Assembly: GCA_009760855.2 (NCBI GenBank)
Contig: WPIO01000053.1
Location: 1,050,001 to 1,114,000 of the forward strand
DNA: 64,000 bases
Origin: Cristatella mucedo
Lineage: Eukaryota > Bryozoa > Phylactolaemata > Cristatellidae
Direction: 5' to 3'
The position numbers were made by a program, and so were the translations under genes. Below are positions 1-11,796 of this stretch, piece by piece (within the stretch, counting starts at the first letter, position 1; every line of letters begins with the position of its first letter). The notes beneath the pieces are model-generated. The model worked only from the letters and a program-made list of their open reading frames with translations. It was not told the origin of the DNA and did no database searches.

Positions 1-1526
1 ACATTTGCATCCTTTGTATGAGCGCGCTACTATCCAAGAGTGTTCGCTCTTCGTAAGTGCTCCTGCTAACCCTCGGTAGGAACGTCGAACGTTCCTGACG
101 AGACATTCTCCACGTTCGCAAGAAAATCGGTCGGCTCCATAGCGAATGGCTTTGGCCGCTGAAGGAATCTTAAGCGAAAAAATAGCTAAAATAATAATAT
201 GACGTTAGCTAGCCTTTAAGAAGGGAACCATAGAAATGCTCCAAGTCCAAGACGTTTTTATGGCGCAGACACATGCCACTGACACATCGCAGCAGCACTA
301 GACCTAATAAACCTAAACCTCAGCTCGCATGGCAGTTCAGCTCAGCCGGTGCTTCTGTAAATCTTCTTCGACATCAATTGGGTCAAGGGAAAATGCTAAG
401 AGACGGAAAAAATTCAAATGAAAGGCCAAGTTTAAAAGGTCAAGTGAAAATGCTAAGACAGAAAAAAGGTCAAGCGAAAGGTCAAGTTAAAAAGGTCAAG
501 TGAAAGTGCTAAGAGACGGGACGATACATCGGACTAACCGACTAAGCATCAGCGCCCTCATGCTGACGGAATCGTGACCCTTTTTCGAAAAATATGAACT
601 ACTTCTACTCTGAAACGGTACTGGGTGACTCTGAATACTCTTCCCTTCGAGGGAAATGCTTGCCTATCCTGGTGTTCTGTTTAATGAGGTGACAAGCTAC
701 TAGCCGATGTCAAGTTTGTTAAGGGTCTAGCTTCAGCCGGAGTTTTCAAAGAAGCTGTTGACAAGTGTTGCTTAAGCACCTCTATACGAAGACTATGCTC
801 CGATGCAACCACCTCAAAGACCGGCATCATTGAAGAACGCGTTGTGTCACCCAGTAATGATCTGGGACTCTCTCAGCGTTCTGCATGTCGATTCGATCAA
901 ATATTGACCTGCTATTACGTGCTGTTAGCTCCTATTATTAGGGAAATTCTTCGCGAGTGACCACATGGGGATTTCATTCAGTCTGCACGGTATGCTCAAC
1001 TCTGTATAAAAAAAATTGTGTGAGTCACGAAACCTTGAAAGCCTGAACGATGACGCAAATCTTCACAAAAATATCTCCTTTAATCCTCATGCTCAATCCT
1101 CCATCTTTATTTATCTCCACCTGCTTTACTGATTGAATAGTACAGCATGACGATAGCCCCATTGTTGTCGATGAGTTTACTTCTCTGATTAAGTTTGCCT
1201 AAAGTCCTCACCAAGGCGGCCTACTGTTTACAGCGGACGTTAAACTAGCTACACTCGTGAGAAAATGCTTGAAGTAGCATTTGCTCACTAATTTCTCCGT
1301 GGTAGTCAGTCGCTTTGGTTCCAGATTTGTTATCAAACTTCTTCCAGCTCAGGCTCTGCGGCTTACAAACCGCTATTCTGACTCAGATATAGTGTACCTG
1401 TATCTCCGACTCACCTTTGCTGGTACTTTGGATTATTGGAGCCTATGGCTAGTGGGCTCCCAAAGCCAGGAACTCACTCCCATCTGACCTCGCAAACTCT
1501 GACCCCTGACTTAGCCCCTAATACTC
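1..1526. other. No gene seen
   Basis: Apart from the AGGTCA-type repeat at 387-519 I see no conserved motif. Open frames are short and lack domains. Confidence 0.6.
387..519. repeat. Degenerate tandem repeat with AGGTCA units
   Basis: Units like AAAAGGTCAAGTGAAA and GTGCTAAGAGACGG repeat irregularly; AGGTCA occurs at 437, 467, 479 and 493. The short basic open frame across it is not a convincing gene. Confidence 0.6.
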
Positions 1527-1640
1527 ATCGAAAGCCACTTGGGCTGTGAGTGCGCTATACAAAGCTGTCCGGCGTAACACTCACGTAGTAGTCTTTGTGG
1601 CTTTGTTTAGTTACAGACGGGGATTCATGACATGACATGA
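1527..1640 (+). mobile_element. LINE-B tail fragment
   Basis: AAAGCCACTTGGGCTGTGAG, CGTAACACTCACGTAGTAGTC and TTAGTTACAGACGG, then a GACATGACATGAC tail. Confidence 0.72.
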
Positions 1641-1847
1641 CTGCACATGTCAGGTCCATTGGAATAGTCATGTATGTGCTTATGGGTTTCGACACTGCTG
1701 TGCCTGCCATCCCTAGGCAACTATTGATCTTAGGCTTCCTTTCCAGCACACGTATAGGGCTCAGAAAGACTTGGTTCTCTGCTTGTACGGAAGAAATAGT
1801 TTACTTTGATTATTATTATATTATTCGAATATTATTATTATTATTAT

Positions 1848-3352
1848 TCCAAACCTCACACCTTGCTAGTAAGTTCCAGTCTGGCTTTAGAGCTAATCAC
1901 TCCACAGAGTCAGCATTGCTTCGGGTATACAACGACCTACTTAGGAATGCAGACATGGGTAGAGTGTCTCTGCTTGTTTTGCTTGATCTTTCGGCAGCTT
2001 TTGATACCATCAATCATAGAGTTCTTCTAGAGCGCCTCTCGTCTTGCCTGGGCATCACTGGCACTGCTCTGCAGTGGTTCAGGTCCTATCTCAGTGGGAG
2101 ACTCCAGAGTATTGACGTGAATGGATAGAGATCATCTGAAGTACCTCTGAAATATGGAGTACCTCAGGGCTCAGTGCTAGGTCTGGTTCTTTTCACGGTT
2201 TATACTCTCCCTCTTGCTGATGTGATTGCCAAGCACAATCTAGGCTTTCACATCTATGCGGATGACACTCAGTTGTACCTTTGCTTTGATCCATCCCAGC
2301 CTTCGAGCAACTCAAATTCTCTCAACTCACTTGCTGCCTGCATTGATGACATCCGCACATGGATGGCAGCAAATTTTCTAAAACTAAACGATGATAAAAC
2401 TAACTTACTAGTTATGGGCAAACCCAGTGTGATTCAGAGATTGGAAAGGCTGACTCACAAAATTGGCTTTGCCAGCTTATCTCCAGTTGAATCAGCTCGA
2501 AATCTAGGTGTCATATTCCAAAGCGAACCTCTAGTTTGACGACCATATCAGCTCCACAGTCAAATCCGCCTATTTTCAGCTTCATAACATTGCTAAAATT
2601 CGGGCTTGTTTAGATAAGGATACCACTTCTAGGTTGGTCCATGCATTCTTGACATTGCGTCTCGACTTCTGCAACTCACTGCTTACTGGCCTACCAGCAT
2701 GTGCGATCAGGCGATTGCAGCTGGTGCAAAACTCTGCAGCTAGGCTTGTCTGTCGTGAGCGTCGCAGTTGCCACATTACTTCACTTCGCGCCGACCTGCA
2801 CTGGCTACCAGTCAAGCAACGGATTGACTTCAAGGTTTTGTTGCTCACTTTTAGGTCCCTTCATTCTATGGCTCCAGCCTATCTCTCCGACATACTCCCC
2901 CATCAGGCCAAGCATCGTACCACCCGCTTTTCGGAATCCAACAATCTAGAAATACCTCGTACTAACCTTAAATCCTTTGGAGACCGTGCATTGAGTTCGT
3001 ATGCTCCTAAAGCGTGGAACTCCCTCCCGACCTGCGTCAGAACATCCCCTGTCCTGACCACATTTAAAAGGAACTTAAAAAAACACCTATTTAGGACAGC
3101 ATTTAGTGGGTCCCTGTGATTCGTCCTTGATGTGCTTATGCATGCTGACACTGTGCATGCTGCCACTAACCACATTTGCATGCTGACCCTGTGCATGTCA
3201 CTCGTAACTATATTATTCATTTCGTTTGTTTTTCAAGCATGATTTTACTTACCATTCAATCGCATTTCCCTTTGCATCAAATGTAAAGCGCCTAGAAAGA
3301 GATTAAGTTCTCTGAGGGCGCTTTATCAAGTGCATTATTATTTTTATTATTA
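1848..3352 (+). mobile_element. LINE-A copy, 5'-truncated, RT to 3' tail
   Basis: An L2/CR1-type non-LTR retrotransposon. It carries the RT finger motif QSGFRANHSTESALLR, motif A (LLDLSAAFDTINH), motif B (GVPQGSVLG), motif C (YADDTQLY) and the C-terminal domain ending THLFRTAF-like (LKKHLFRTAF here). A stop at 2126 and a frameshift near 2535 break the ORF into pieces 1848-2128, 2174-2539 and about 2560-3119. The 3' UTR ends in the hairpin (3287-3325) and an ATT-rich tail. The endonuclease domain is missing by truncation. An ATT-rich run just upstream (1808-1846) may be an older tail. Confidence 0.88.
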
Positions 3353-3749
3353 AATCGCAGAGCTTATCATACAATTTGTAGGGCTGCTTGATATCCCACA
3401 ATAAAAAATCTCACGTTTGACTGGTCCAGCCTTTGCAACTCGTTGCCAGGAACTGCTGCTGCTGCTGACGAGAAGGACTCGGTAGCCGATACCCTTGGCA
3501 GGCGAACGAAGGTCATCCTTTTGCTTTGGCTCACATCGGTGTCAACGTGGTCCATATGGCGATTGTGAGGAGCTCCTCAAGCTATATTTCCTAATTAAAT
3601 ATGTTTAGATATTAAATATTTAATAGTTAGTAATTAATTATCAAAGTAACTATATTTCTTGAAGAAGAAGCGCCGTAGCGAGCAAGCACGTGATTAGTCA
3701 CGTGATCCACGATGATCGGCTGAGAGCTGGGCGAGCGGCTCGCGTCGTT

Positions 3750-3915
3750 TTTGCTTTTGAATATAATTCATTCGTTTGCATAGTGCCTTGAAGAGAACCT
3801 AATCTCCATTCTGGCGCTGCTTCACGTATGCCGCCCCGGGGCTCGAGCTCAAGATCTCGGCCAGACCAGACCATAGTCCCCAGGGCGAGCACCTTAACCA
3901 CTGGGACAAGAAGAT
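3750..3915 (-). mobile_element. SINE-B copy
   Basis: Minus-strand tRNA-derived SINE: A-box region CCCAGTGGTTAAGGTGCTCG, B-box region GAGCTCGAGCCCCGGG, body, then a tail hairpin half (GGAGATTAGGTTCTCTTCAA) and an ATTATATTC end. Confidence 0.82.
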
Positions 3916-4277
3916 AAGCTCGTTTCTCGTGCGACTCCAGTTGAAGACGTACGCTACAGTTGTTAATTACTTATAATCAATTGTTAACTACTGCTAAATG
4001 CTAATTTTTAAAATGTTAGTTAAATGTTAATTACTTATAATTAATTGTTTCGCTGCAGCGAACCTCAAGTCTGCGTAAAAGTAGCCGACCGATGCTACAT
4101 GGCGCCATCTGCAACAAGTACTTATGTTTCTGCACTTATCTCTGCCGGATATCCGGCTCACTACACCGAGCTCTTCTATCGGCTCGTTTAAGTGGGTGAG
4201 TAAGCTGCTTAGTGAAGGCCTTCACCTTTGGCATCCAAGCAGCTGACTGATCGGCTGAAGCCAGGTGTTATGCTCAT

Positions 4278-4425
4278 GAAAAATATAATGCATTTGTACA
4301 GCACATTAAGAGAACTTAACCTCTATTCAGGTGCTTCACATGTGCCACGGGGCTCGAGGCCATGCCCTCGGCCTGCCCTCGGTCCCCGGGGCGAGTAGCT
4401 TAACCACTGGGCCAAACTGTGCCGG
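4278..4425 (-). mobile_element. SINE-B copy
   Basis: Head with CCCAGTGGTTAAGCTACTCG, damaged B box, CACATGTGAAGCACC, AGAGGTTAAGTTCTCTTAAT and an ATTATATT tail. Confidence 0.8.
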
Positions 4426-4774
4426 CGTCGCGAAAGTCTCCACGCGGTCTCGTTCCCGGCTGGTATCGAGATTGAAATTCTTAGAAGGGTGGCTGCTCGC
4501 TGCTTCGGCTCCAGAAGCCACGCAAGCAAACGATTTGAACGATTTGATTTAGCGGTTGTCCCAGCGGCCCCAAGCCAGCTTCTTGGTCGCCGGATATGCT
4601 TTATTTGAGGAACTTGGTGCCTGAGGTGCAGGTGAGTCTCTTGCCGGCAATCTTTTACTTTTAAGATTGAGTGAATATTGTATCGACACATTAGTCCCAG
4701 ATAGTCTGCATTTGCATCGGTGACTAGATAACCAGTCTGCATGAATCGTATGAAGAAAGTGCAGGTAATCTAAT

Positions 4775-4965
4775 ACTAATGATAATATACATTTGTAAAG
4801 CGATCTCAGAGAAGTGAACCTTTTTCAATGCACTTTATAGATGCTGCATAGAAAGCATTTCCAAATGATAATGATAGGTGGCAACATCCGCAAGCAGCAG
4901 GCGCAGGTAGGCAGGCATATGCACACGAAGCACGAATCACAAAGACCCACAAAATCTCGCCTATA
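4775..4965 (-). mobile_element. LINE-A2 3' UTR fragment
   Basis: Reverse-strand tail resembling 23930-24140: ATAATGATAATATACATTTG-like end, hairpin remnant, then GCAAGCAGCAGGC and the CGAATCACAAA motif found at the end of the coding region. Confidence 0.65.
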
Positions 4966-6061
4966 AGCCGATCCAAGTTTCTTTTGACTCTCGGTGAGCT
5001 GGCACATCTCAGCTCAAATTCTTCTCAAACTGATTGCAGCGGCAAACCTTTAGGTCTTGTCAAACATGGCGGTCGGGCCTGCCAACAGACGTAGCGGAAG
5101 AAACCTCGCTTCAGTTGAGCGGTTTCCGCTTCTGCAGCGGAGTCACTGCACACACGCCAATCACTTGCTTCCGTGTGGCTTTTCAGAATTAAAGAATTAT
5201 CTAAGCATAGTTGACACTTAGCTGCTAATAATATGTGAGCGCAGCCGCAGTTTTAGCGAGACCACCCATTCATAGACAGCACTTGGAAGTAAATATGGAA
5301 ATTTTAATAGGGCAGAATCGCATAGCTCTGCACCGGAGCCTAAATTTCACGGCAGCCGGAAATATTTTTGTTTTGGTATCCTTTAGACCCGTTTAGAAAA
5401 TGTGTTCGCAGTGCACTATCGTATTGAGCTGCTTTACATTTTAATAATATTAGGTGTATACACGATGGAAAAATAAAGAACATTGTGGACTGCGCAAATT
5501 AATGCCTATGCTCATTAGTTTTTGAATAATGCATGCAAAATTCTGAACTTTTCAATCGTTGAAAGCGACAAATTGTGTCGTGATCGTTGATTGTCAACCT
5601 CATACATTAAGGCTTCGCATTTTTTTGGTTACAGATTTCCTTACTCTTTTCAATCTAACAACCCCTTGAATTGCGATGTAATCGGGTTCTCTTGTAATGA
5701 GCAGCCTGTGATGAGTTTTCGAACTCTGCAGCAGTTTGAAACATTCAATCTGAGAGCTATAAATCATAGCTCACAAATAACCAGGAGTCTTATCATGGTA
5801 AGTAAACCACGATGTCTAGTGGGTCAGCGTAGCAGGAATTTGCCGAAAATGTTACACTTTCCACTCCTTTCGTTCCTGCTTCACAGCTTAACACGCTGAG
5901 AGCACATGCTCTTTCCTCAGACATTCCTTTCTTCCGACTGCACTTGAAACGAATACTTTATTCAACTCCAATGCTCTTTTTGATACACTTTCTGTATTCT
6001 GAAAATATTGCAGATAAGGAAGCGATAACTAGCATTGACATGCAGCTCTCATAGTATATTG

Positions 6062-6215
<154 letters not shown>

Positions 6216-6219
<4 letters not shown>

Positions 6220-7044
6220 TTTGTGCGTGCATGCGTGTTTGTAGTACAGTATATATCCGATATATTGCTACGGCAAACTGACTTCCGACCAAAGCCTCGA
6301 TTGTGCTTAGCAAGAGGCTTTCAGCGCTTGTTGACAAGATGTTGTATACTTCGACGGCGCCACTTCGAAGCCTTCGAAGTCTGGAGAGGCCAAACTGGAT
6401 CGATGCGGCTGAACGCCTTTGGCCCCCTCCATGCGCGCTAACTGGACTGGAGCCGTAGAGATCTACAAAGGTTTTAACCCACCCACCCCTCCCTGAACCC
6501 CGCGAGGCCCCTCGAGCCCCATGCCCCTGTATAGCTAAACGTAGCTCCAGCCAGCGAATCGACTGGCAACCTAGCGTGCATCCACCTGATCTAGCTTATC
6601 TGCGTTACGTATACTCTGCCTGAGCATCTCTAAGGTTTCTGATATGCAATAAATGCGGGCTTTACATGCAGGCATGCTGCCCAGAAGGACCATGCTTTGT
6701 TTTTTAACGCAAATCTTTTTTCCTGCGCTGTAAGCGTTATTTCCTTATTGCCTACGCCTAAAAAATGATGACAATAGCAATTTTTCCCAAAAAAATATGC
6801 GTTTGCCACTAGGACAATGAAACACTTGAAATTTACTCATTTTAATATGAAAGTGAAACGAGTAAACTTGTATCGCTTGGTTCACATTTAGTCAAATATA
6901 AGAAAAGGTGAGTCAAAGTTAATAAATATCCTCACTGAAGTTATGCAAAAAATGACTCCGCGAGATGTATGGGTGGGGTAATTTTTAAGATTTGACGATT
7001 TTACTACAAGTTACGTCTACAATCTGCGCCCGTGTGCGTTTTTC
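6216..7044. other. No gene seen
   Basis: Unique sequence; AT-rich from about 6680 to 7020. No motif recognised. Confidence 0.6.
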
Positions 7045-7345
7045 CCGCTCAGTCTGAGGTCTTTTCATTCTCTTGCTCCAGCTTACCTATTAGAGCGACT
7101 ACCCAATCAGGCAAGGCATCCCACTAGCACTCTTCTTACTCAAGTCATTTAAATGTGCGTCTAATTACCCTCAAATCCGTCGGAGACCGAGCCTTAAGTT
7201 CGTCTGCTCCCAAAGCCTTGAACTCGCTCCCGACTGACATTGCGGCATCACCTGACTTGATTACTTTGAAAAAGTAGCTAAAAGTGTATATGATCTTTGC
7301 AGCGTTTGCAAGGTCCTCGTGAAGTGTCCTTTGTGATCGCAAACG
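7045..7345 (+). mobile_element. LINE-A fragment, old
   Basis: A decayed copy of the C-terminal domain: LRSFHSLAPAYL, a damaged central part, then SSAPKALNSLPTDIAASPDLITLKK. Stops interrupt it and no tail is visible. Confidence 0.65.
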
Positions 7346-7540
7346 TTCGCTGAGGTTGTGCATCTTGTCACCAAGCATAATGAAGTGCTTCCTTTTAATC
7401 ATTTGCCTAGAAAGAAACGCTTCTCTTACGTTACTACACAAATATCATATCATTAGAAGGATTACTCTCGCTTTACTGTCCTTGGTGGTGGAGTTACAAC
7501 TCTGATAGATACGTCCCGGCGGAAGTGCTGGCCTTGCTAA

Positions 7541-8144
7541 TAATAATAATATTATTAATGCACTTGATAAACCGCCCTCAGAGAACTCAATCTCTCTCTA
7601 GGCGCTTTACAGTTGCTGCAAAGGGAAATGCAATTGAATGGTGAGTATTATCATGCTTGATAAACAAACCAAATAAATAACATGGTTAGGGATAACGTAC
7701 GCAGGGTCAGCATGCAAATGTGGTTAGTGGCAGCATGCACAGTGTCACCACGCATAAGCACATCAAGGACGAATCACAGGGACCCACTAAATGCTGTCCT
7801 AAATAGGCGTTTTTAATTTCCTTTTGAATGTGGTCAGGTCAGGGGAGGTTCTGGCGCAAGTCGGGAGGCAGTTCCAGGCTTTGAGAGCATATGAATTAAA
7901 TGCACGGTCTCCAAAGGGTTTAAGGTTTGTACGAGGTATTTATAGACTCTTGGATTCCGAAAAGCGGGTGGTATGATGTTTGGCCTGATGGGGGAGTAGA
8001 TCTGAGAGATAGGCTGGAGCCAAAGAATGAAGGGACCTAAAAGTGAGCGACAAATCCTTAAAGTCAATCCGTTGCTTGACTGGTAGCCAGTGCAGGTCGG
8101 CGAGAAGTGGTGTGATGTGGCAACTGCGACGCTCACGACAGACC
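7541..8144 (-). mobile_element. LINE-A 3' fragment
   Basis: Reverse-strand copy with the ATT tail at its left end (7541), hairpin arms near 7571-7610, 3' UTR, then the C-terminal domain back to CRERRSCHITPLLADLHWLPV. The 5' truncation is near 8144, where sequence similarity stops. Confidence 0.84.
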
Positions 8145-8384
8145 GATAAGGCTCCGGCCTTGTCCTTGATAATAGCATGTATCAAGATAAGATTCCCAGG
8201 TATTAGCTTTGATGGACACACTTTAGTCTACTGAGCTGTTGCCGCCATTGCGTCAACCGGCACTACACTGCTTTCCACTTTGTGATCGCGAAGGAAGCTT
8301 CTAACCACTGCGACCAATTTTTTCCAATCAACATCTTCCTTAAGTGAGCCTCTTTGGGAACTTACTGCACTTCTCGATTTTCTT

Positions 8385-8506
<122 letters not shown>

Positions 8507-8547
8507 CCACAAATACATCTGATTTAACCTTTGCCTGGCTCGGATAG

Positions 8548-8921
8548 CTTGAGAAATAGTTTTGAAGGTACTCCAACGCTGCCGACTCCTAATTTAGACT
8601 TGCTGCGACAATTTCTTTTCACAAGGGCAAGTTTAATGGGCGTTGGTGGAGTCAGCAATTTTCCCGATGTGCACCAACGGCTCCCACTTGACATTATTGC
8701 TTCCCCTCCTCATACAGAGCCCGAGGGTGAGTGAGAGGACAAGGCGGGTACCTGTTCCCAGTATAGAGCGGCCGGGCGGCTTCGAGGCTGAGCTAGATGA
8801 GCTGGCAATAAGCCAGTCATGCTGGTTAGAGGTGATTCCTATTGCCTCGAGCGGACTTATCAACAGTGTGGTGGCAGAACCGGAGCCTGCCTTGACGGAT
8901 GAACAAGTCGGAGAGCGCTGA
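8548..8921 (+). CDS. Weak candidate: two short exons separated by a 31-base intron
   Basis: I do not recognise this protein. One frame from about 8548 encodes a plausible peptide containing TPNLDLLRQFLFTRASL and LPLDIIASPPHTEPEG. A second frame from 8764 encodes ERPGGFEAELDELAIS and ends at TGA 8921. Removing a 31-base GT-AG segment (8732-8762) joins the two in frame through an Asp codon. Introns this short are known in some flatworms. Against it, the opposite strand is also open across the same bases for 152 codons, no homology is evident, and the 5' end abuts a microsatellite. Confidence 0.2.
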
Positions 8922-10042
8922 GTGACTCTTCCTCTGATTTGCGACTTTCGCACTTTCATCCACATCCAGTTCGTCTGCTTCGGCCCCTGAGATGTCAAAG
9001 AGCGGCATTGAAATCGGTGAGGCGACACATCTGATCCATCAGCCATCTCAGGGGTCTCTTTGATTTTCGTATACGGGTTGCTTTCCTTCACTCCACCTCT
9101 AAGATTGGCGTGACCGGGTGTGACGAAATGTCTTGATCTGGCAGCTTGTTAACTCAATTCGTGTGAGCTCGAATCGAGCGCTACGAATGTCATTTTGGTG
9201 AGCTTCTAGTGGAAGCCCGACTGAAGTGCTTTGAAGGGCTCATGCCTGTATGCAGCGCCCCTCCGTCCTCCAGTGGGGGGGGGGTCTCAGTGTCATCGGG
9301 CAGCAGGGGTTGCTGCAGCGCTGCAGTGCTCCAAGGCTGCAATGCTTCGCCGCTGCTATTCCAGCAGATATAGTCTTCTCGATTAGTGGGGTGCTGGCGG
9401 AAGCTGCTATTGTTCCCACTCGGAGGTTGCTCAGTGACCGTCCACCCACCTTTACATTCATCAAAGTTGCTCAATTAGTGCGCCAGCCTTGGCAACCAGT
9501 GCACGTGCACGTGCGTTTCGGAGCCTCGCGGCCCGTCCTGAACCCCCCACCCTGGGCACCCCGGTGCATCCCTGTAGTACCCCTGCAGCATTGTGCATCG
9601 TGGGCCGGAGGAGGGGACTGAAGCATGACGATGCACATGATGAGTCGGGTCGTTATTCAGCGCTTCATTATGCCGGCATTATACCCATACGTTGCTTCTG
9701 TTAATCAGCCTCGTTAGTCAGCCGTTTTTTTTTTAGTCACTGCACGGATATTCTGCTGGCTGCTTTGAGCTGCAGTCCGAGGAGAGTCCAATGCTGATCC
9801 TATGCTGCTTCCCTGCTGCTGCTGCTTCCGATGTTGATACTGCTGCTGCTAGGGCTTGCTGCTGCCGACGCTGCTGCTAAATGTATTTGCAGCCTCCACA
9901 GTTCCACAATTTACTAAATGCTGGCATCTGAGGCTGAAAGTTACAGCTGAAAATAGTTTGGTCATCGACTGCTTAGCTTATGCTTCAACTTGCTCTGAGC
10001 TTGCATTTTGCTGAGCACTTTGTGGTAGCTGAGCAACTATAG

Positions 10043-10043
<1 letters not shown>
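8922..10043. other. No gene recognised
   Basis: Contains a G run (9276-9286), GC-rich sequence at 9480-9620 and interrupted CTG triplets at 9800-9885. Open frames overlap on both strands and none has a known domain. Confidence 0.5.

Positions 10044-10103
<60 letters not shown>
10044..10103. repeat. (CA)n microsatellite
   Basis: About 30 uninterrupted CA units. Confidence 0.97.
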
Positions 10104-10105
<2 letters not shown>

Positions 10106-10386
10106 CCACTGGGCATTACCCAAGCTCTAGACGAGAAGTCAAATAACTATTCACTGATTTGTCCTGCAGTAGGCATGTGGAGGTTAAGAAAAATTGACTT
10201 TACAATGAGTTAAGTGGTCAAACAACATAGAGTTGAGAGGCGAATATGTGCCTTGGCTGCCCAAACCATAAACGAACGATAAAAAATGTAAAGTAAAAAC
10301 CTAGAAAATACCAGATAGCTTCATTCGTAGGCAACCTCGGCCATATCGCGACGACCAGTATAGCAACAGGGCTCCTACAGGCATGC

Positions 10387-10455
10387 TGCTAGTAAGACTG
10401 CTAGTAAGTAAGACTGCTAGTAAGACTGCTAGTAAGCTGCTAGTAAGACTGCTCA
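10387..10455. repeat. Short minisatellite, CTGCTAGTAAGA unit
   Basis: Five to six imperfect 12- to 14-base copies. Confidence 0.85.
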
Positions 10456-10484
10456 AGCAGGCAATTAAGATTCAATGATATGGA

Positions 10485-11045
10485 TGGCTGACTACCAATC
10501 AAGCACGGCGGATCGACTTCAAGGTTTTATCGCTTACTTTTAGGTCACTTCATTCTTTGGCTCCAGCCTACTTTTCAGGTCTACTCGTCCACCAGGCCAA
10601 GCATCGTACCACCCGCTTTTCGGAATCAAACAGTTCCAATACCTCGTACAAACCTCAAATCATTTGGAGACCCTGCATTTAGTTCCTATGTTTCCAAAGC
10701 CTGGAACTCACTTTCGACCTGTGTCACAACATCCCCTGACTTGACCACGTTTAAAAAGAACTTAAAAACACGCCTATTTAGGACAGCCTTAAGTGGGTCC
10801 CTGTGATTCGTCCTTGATATGCTTATGCGTGCTGACACTGTGCATGCTGCCACTAACCACACCTGCATGCAGACTCTGTGCATGTCACCCCTAACCTTGT
10901 TATTCATGTTGTTTATCAAGCATGATATTACTCACCATTGAATCGTGTTTCCCTTTGCAGCAAATGTAAATCGCCTAGAGAGAGATTGAGTTTTTTTCTG
11001 AGGGTGCTTTATCAATTGCATTATTATTCTTATTATTATTATTGA
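10485..11045 (+). mobile_element. LINE-A 3' fragment
   Basis: Last third of the C-terminal domain (DFKVLSLTFRSLHSLAPAY to RLFRTALSGSL-like), then 3' UTR, hairpin and ATT tail. It runs straight into the minisatellite region at 11096. Confidence 0.82.
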
Positions 11046-11095
11046 CTAGGGGCAAAATATTTCACTGTCGGGCACAGTGCTGTGGCTGATTATTG

Positions 11096-11208
11096 GCCTC
11101 TGGATTCTCTGGATTGGGTCTCTGGATTGGGTCTCTGGATTGGGTCTCTGGATTGGGTCTCTGGATTGGGTCTCTGGATTGGGTCTCTGGATTGGGTCTC
11201 TGGATTCT
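11096..11208. repeat. 13-bp minisatellite
   Basis: Unit CTGGATTGGGTCT, seven perfect copies with imperfect flanking ones. Confidence 0.95.
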
Positions 11209-11255
11209 CGCTGGCTGACTATCTTCCACGGAAGAACATGGGCATTGACCATGAA

Positions 11256-11494
11256 CTGGGCTGTTTGACCCTGGGCTGTTTGACCCTGGGCTGTTTGACC
11301 CTGGGCTGTTTGACCCTGGGCTGTTTGACCCTGGGCTGTTTGACCCTGGGCTGTTTGACCCTGGGCTGTTTGACCCTGGGCTGTTTGACCCTGGGCTGTT
11401 TGACCCTGGGCTGTTTGACCCTGGGCTGTTTGACCCTGGGCTGTTTGACCCTGGGCTGTTTGACCCTGGGCTGTTTGACCCTGGGCTGTTTGAC
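11256..11494. repeat. 15-bp minisatellite, 16 near-identical copies
   Basis: Unit CTGGGCTGTTTGACC, 16 copies with almost no variation, so recent expansion. The unit length is a multiple of three, giving long PGSNS- or TLGCL-type open frames that are artefacts. Confidence 0.97.
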
Positions 11495-11616
11495 TTTGGG
11501 ATCAGCAAGAGAGTGTGGGAATGAGCAGAGGTTCCCGTCGGCTGGAACCTCGGCTGCTTCCTACTTTATTAACACTCGTTCGTTGTGACATTCCATTTTT
11601 AGCATTGTAGAAAGTG

Positions 11617-11796
11617 ATGCAAAGCCTGATAAAGATGGCCGGTGCTCGGAGGAGCGTATCTGAGGTTGACGACAAATGCTTTGCAGATGACGATCACAGA
11701 TCACTGTCGTTCGATTCTAATGACGAGGCAAGTGCAGCACTCGTGATTGTGACCCTGTCACCTCGAGTGACACAGCAGCAGCAGCAGCAGCATGGG
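11617..11796 (+). CDS. Candidate N-terminal exon with ATG start and polyQ, possibly of the nuclear receptor
   Basis: An open frame starts at ATG 11617 (purine at -3, in-frame TAG just upstream at 11608) and encodes MQSLIKMAGARRSVSEV, an acidic DDKCFADDDH segment, SFDSNDEAS, a hydrophobic LVIVTLS and six Gln from a (CAG)n run. It stops being coding-like at a possible donor (gtatgg) at 11797, which leaves phase 0. The two possible acceptors of the zinc-finger exon at 28272 and 28293 are also phase 0, and no other recognised coding sequence lies between. It could therefore be the A/B-domain exon of the receptor, across a 16.5-kb intron. That is inference: there is no conserved motif, and A/B domains are rarely conserved. 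Confidence 0.3.

Larger units (their letters stand above)
3353..6061. other. No gene seen outside SINE-B and LINE-A2 pieces
   Basis: Contains AT-rich stretches (3590-3660; 3955-4050 with GTTAATTACTTATAAT twice). The 139-codon minus frame at 4323-4742 mostly overlaps SINE-B sequence and is not a gene. Confidence 0.6.

Noticed and set aside
11256-11494. CRISPR-like regular repeat
   Set aside because: Units are contiguous 15-mers with no spacers, and the genome is eukaryotic.
11062-11588. Long repeated open frames (PGSNS or TLGCL repeats) resembling a structural protein
   Set aside because: They arise from a 15-bp minisatellite that is open in several frames on both strands; no start context or domain.
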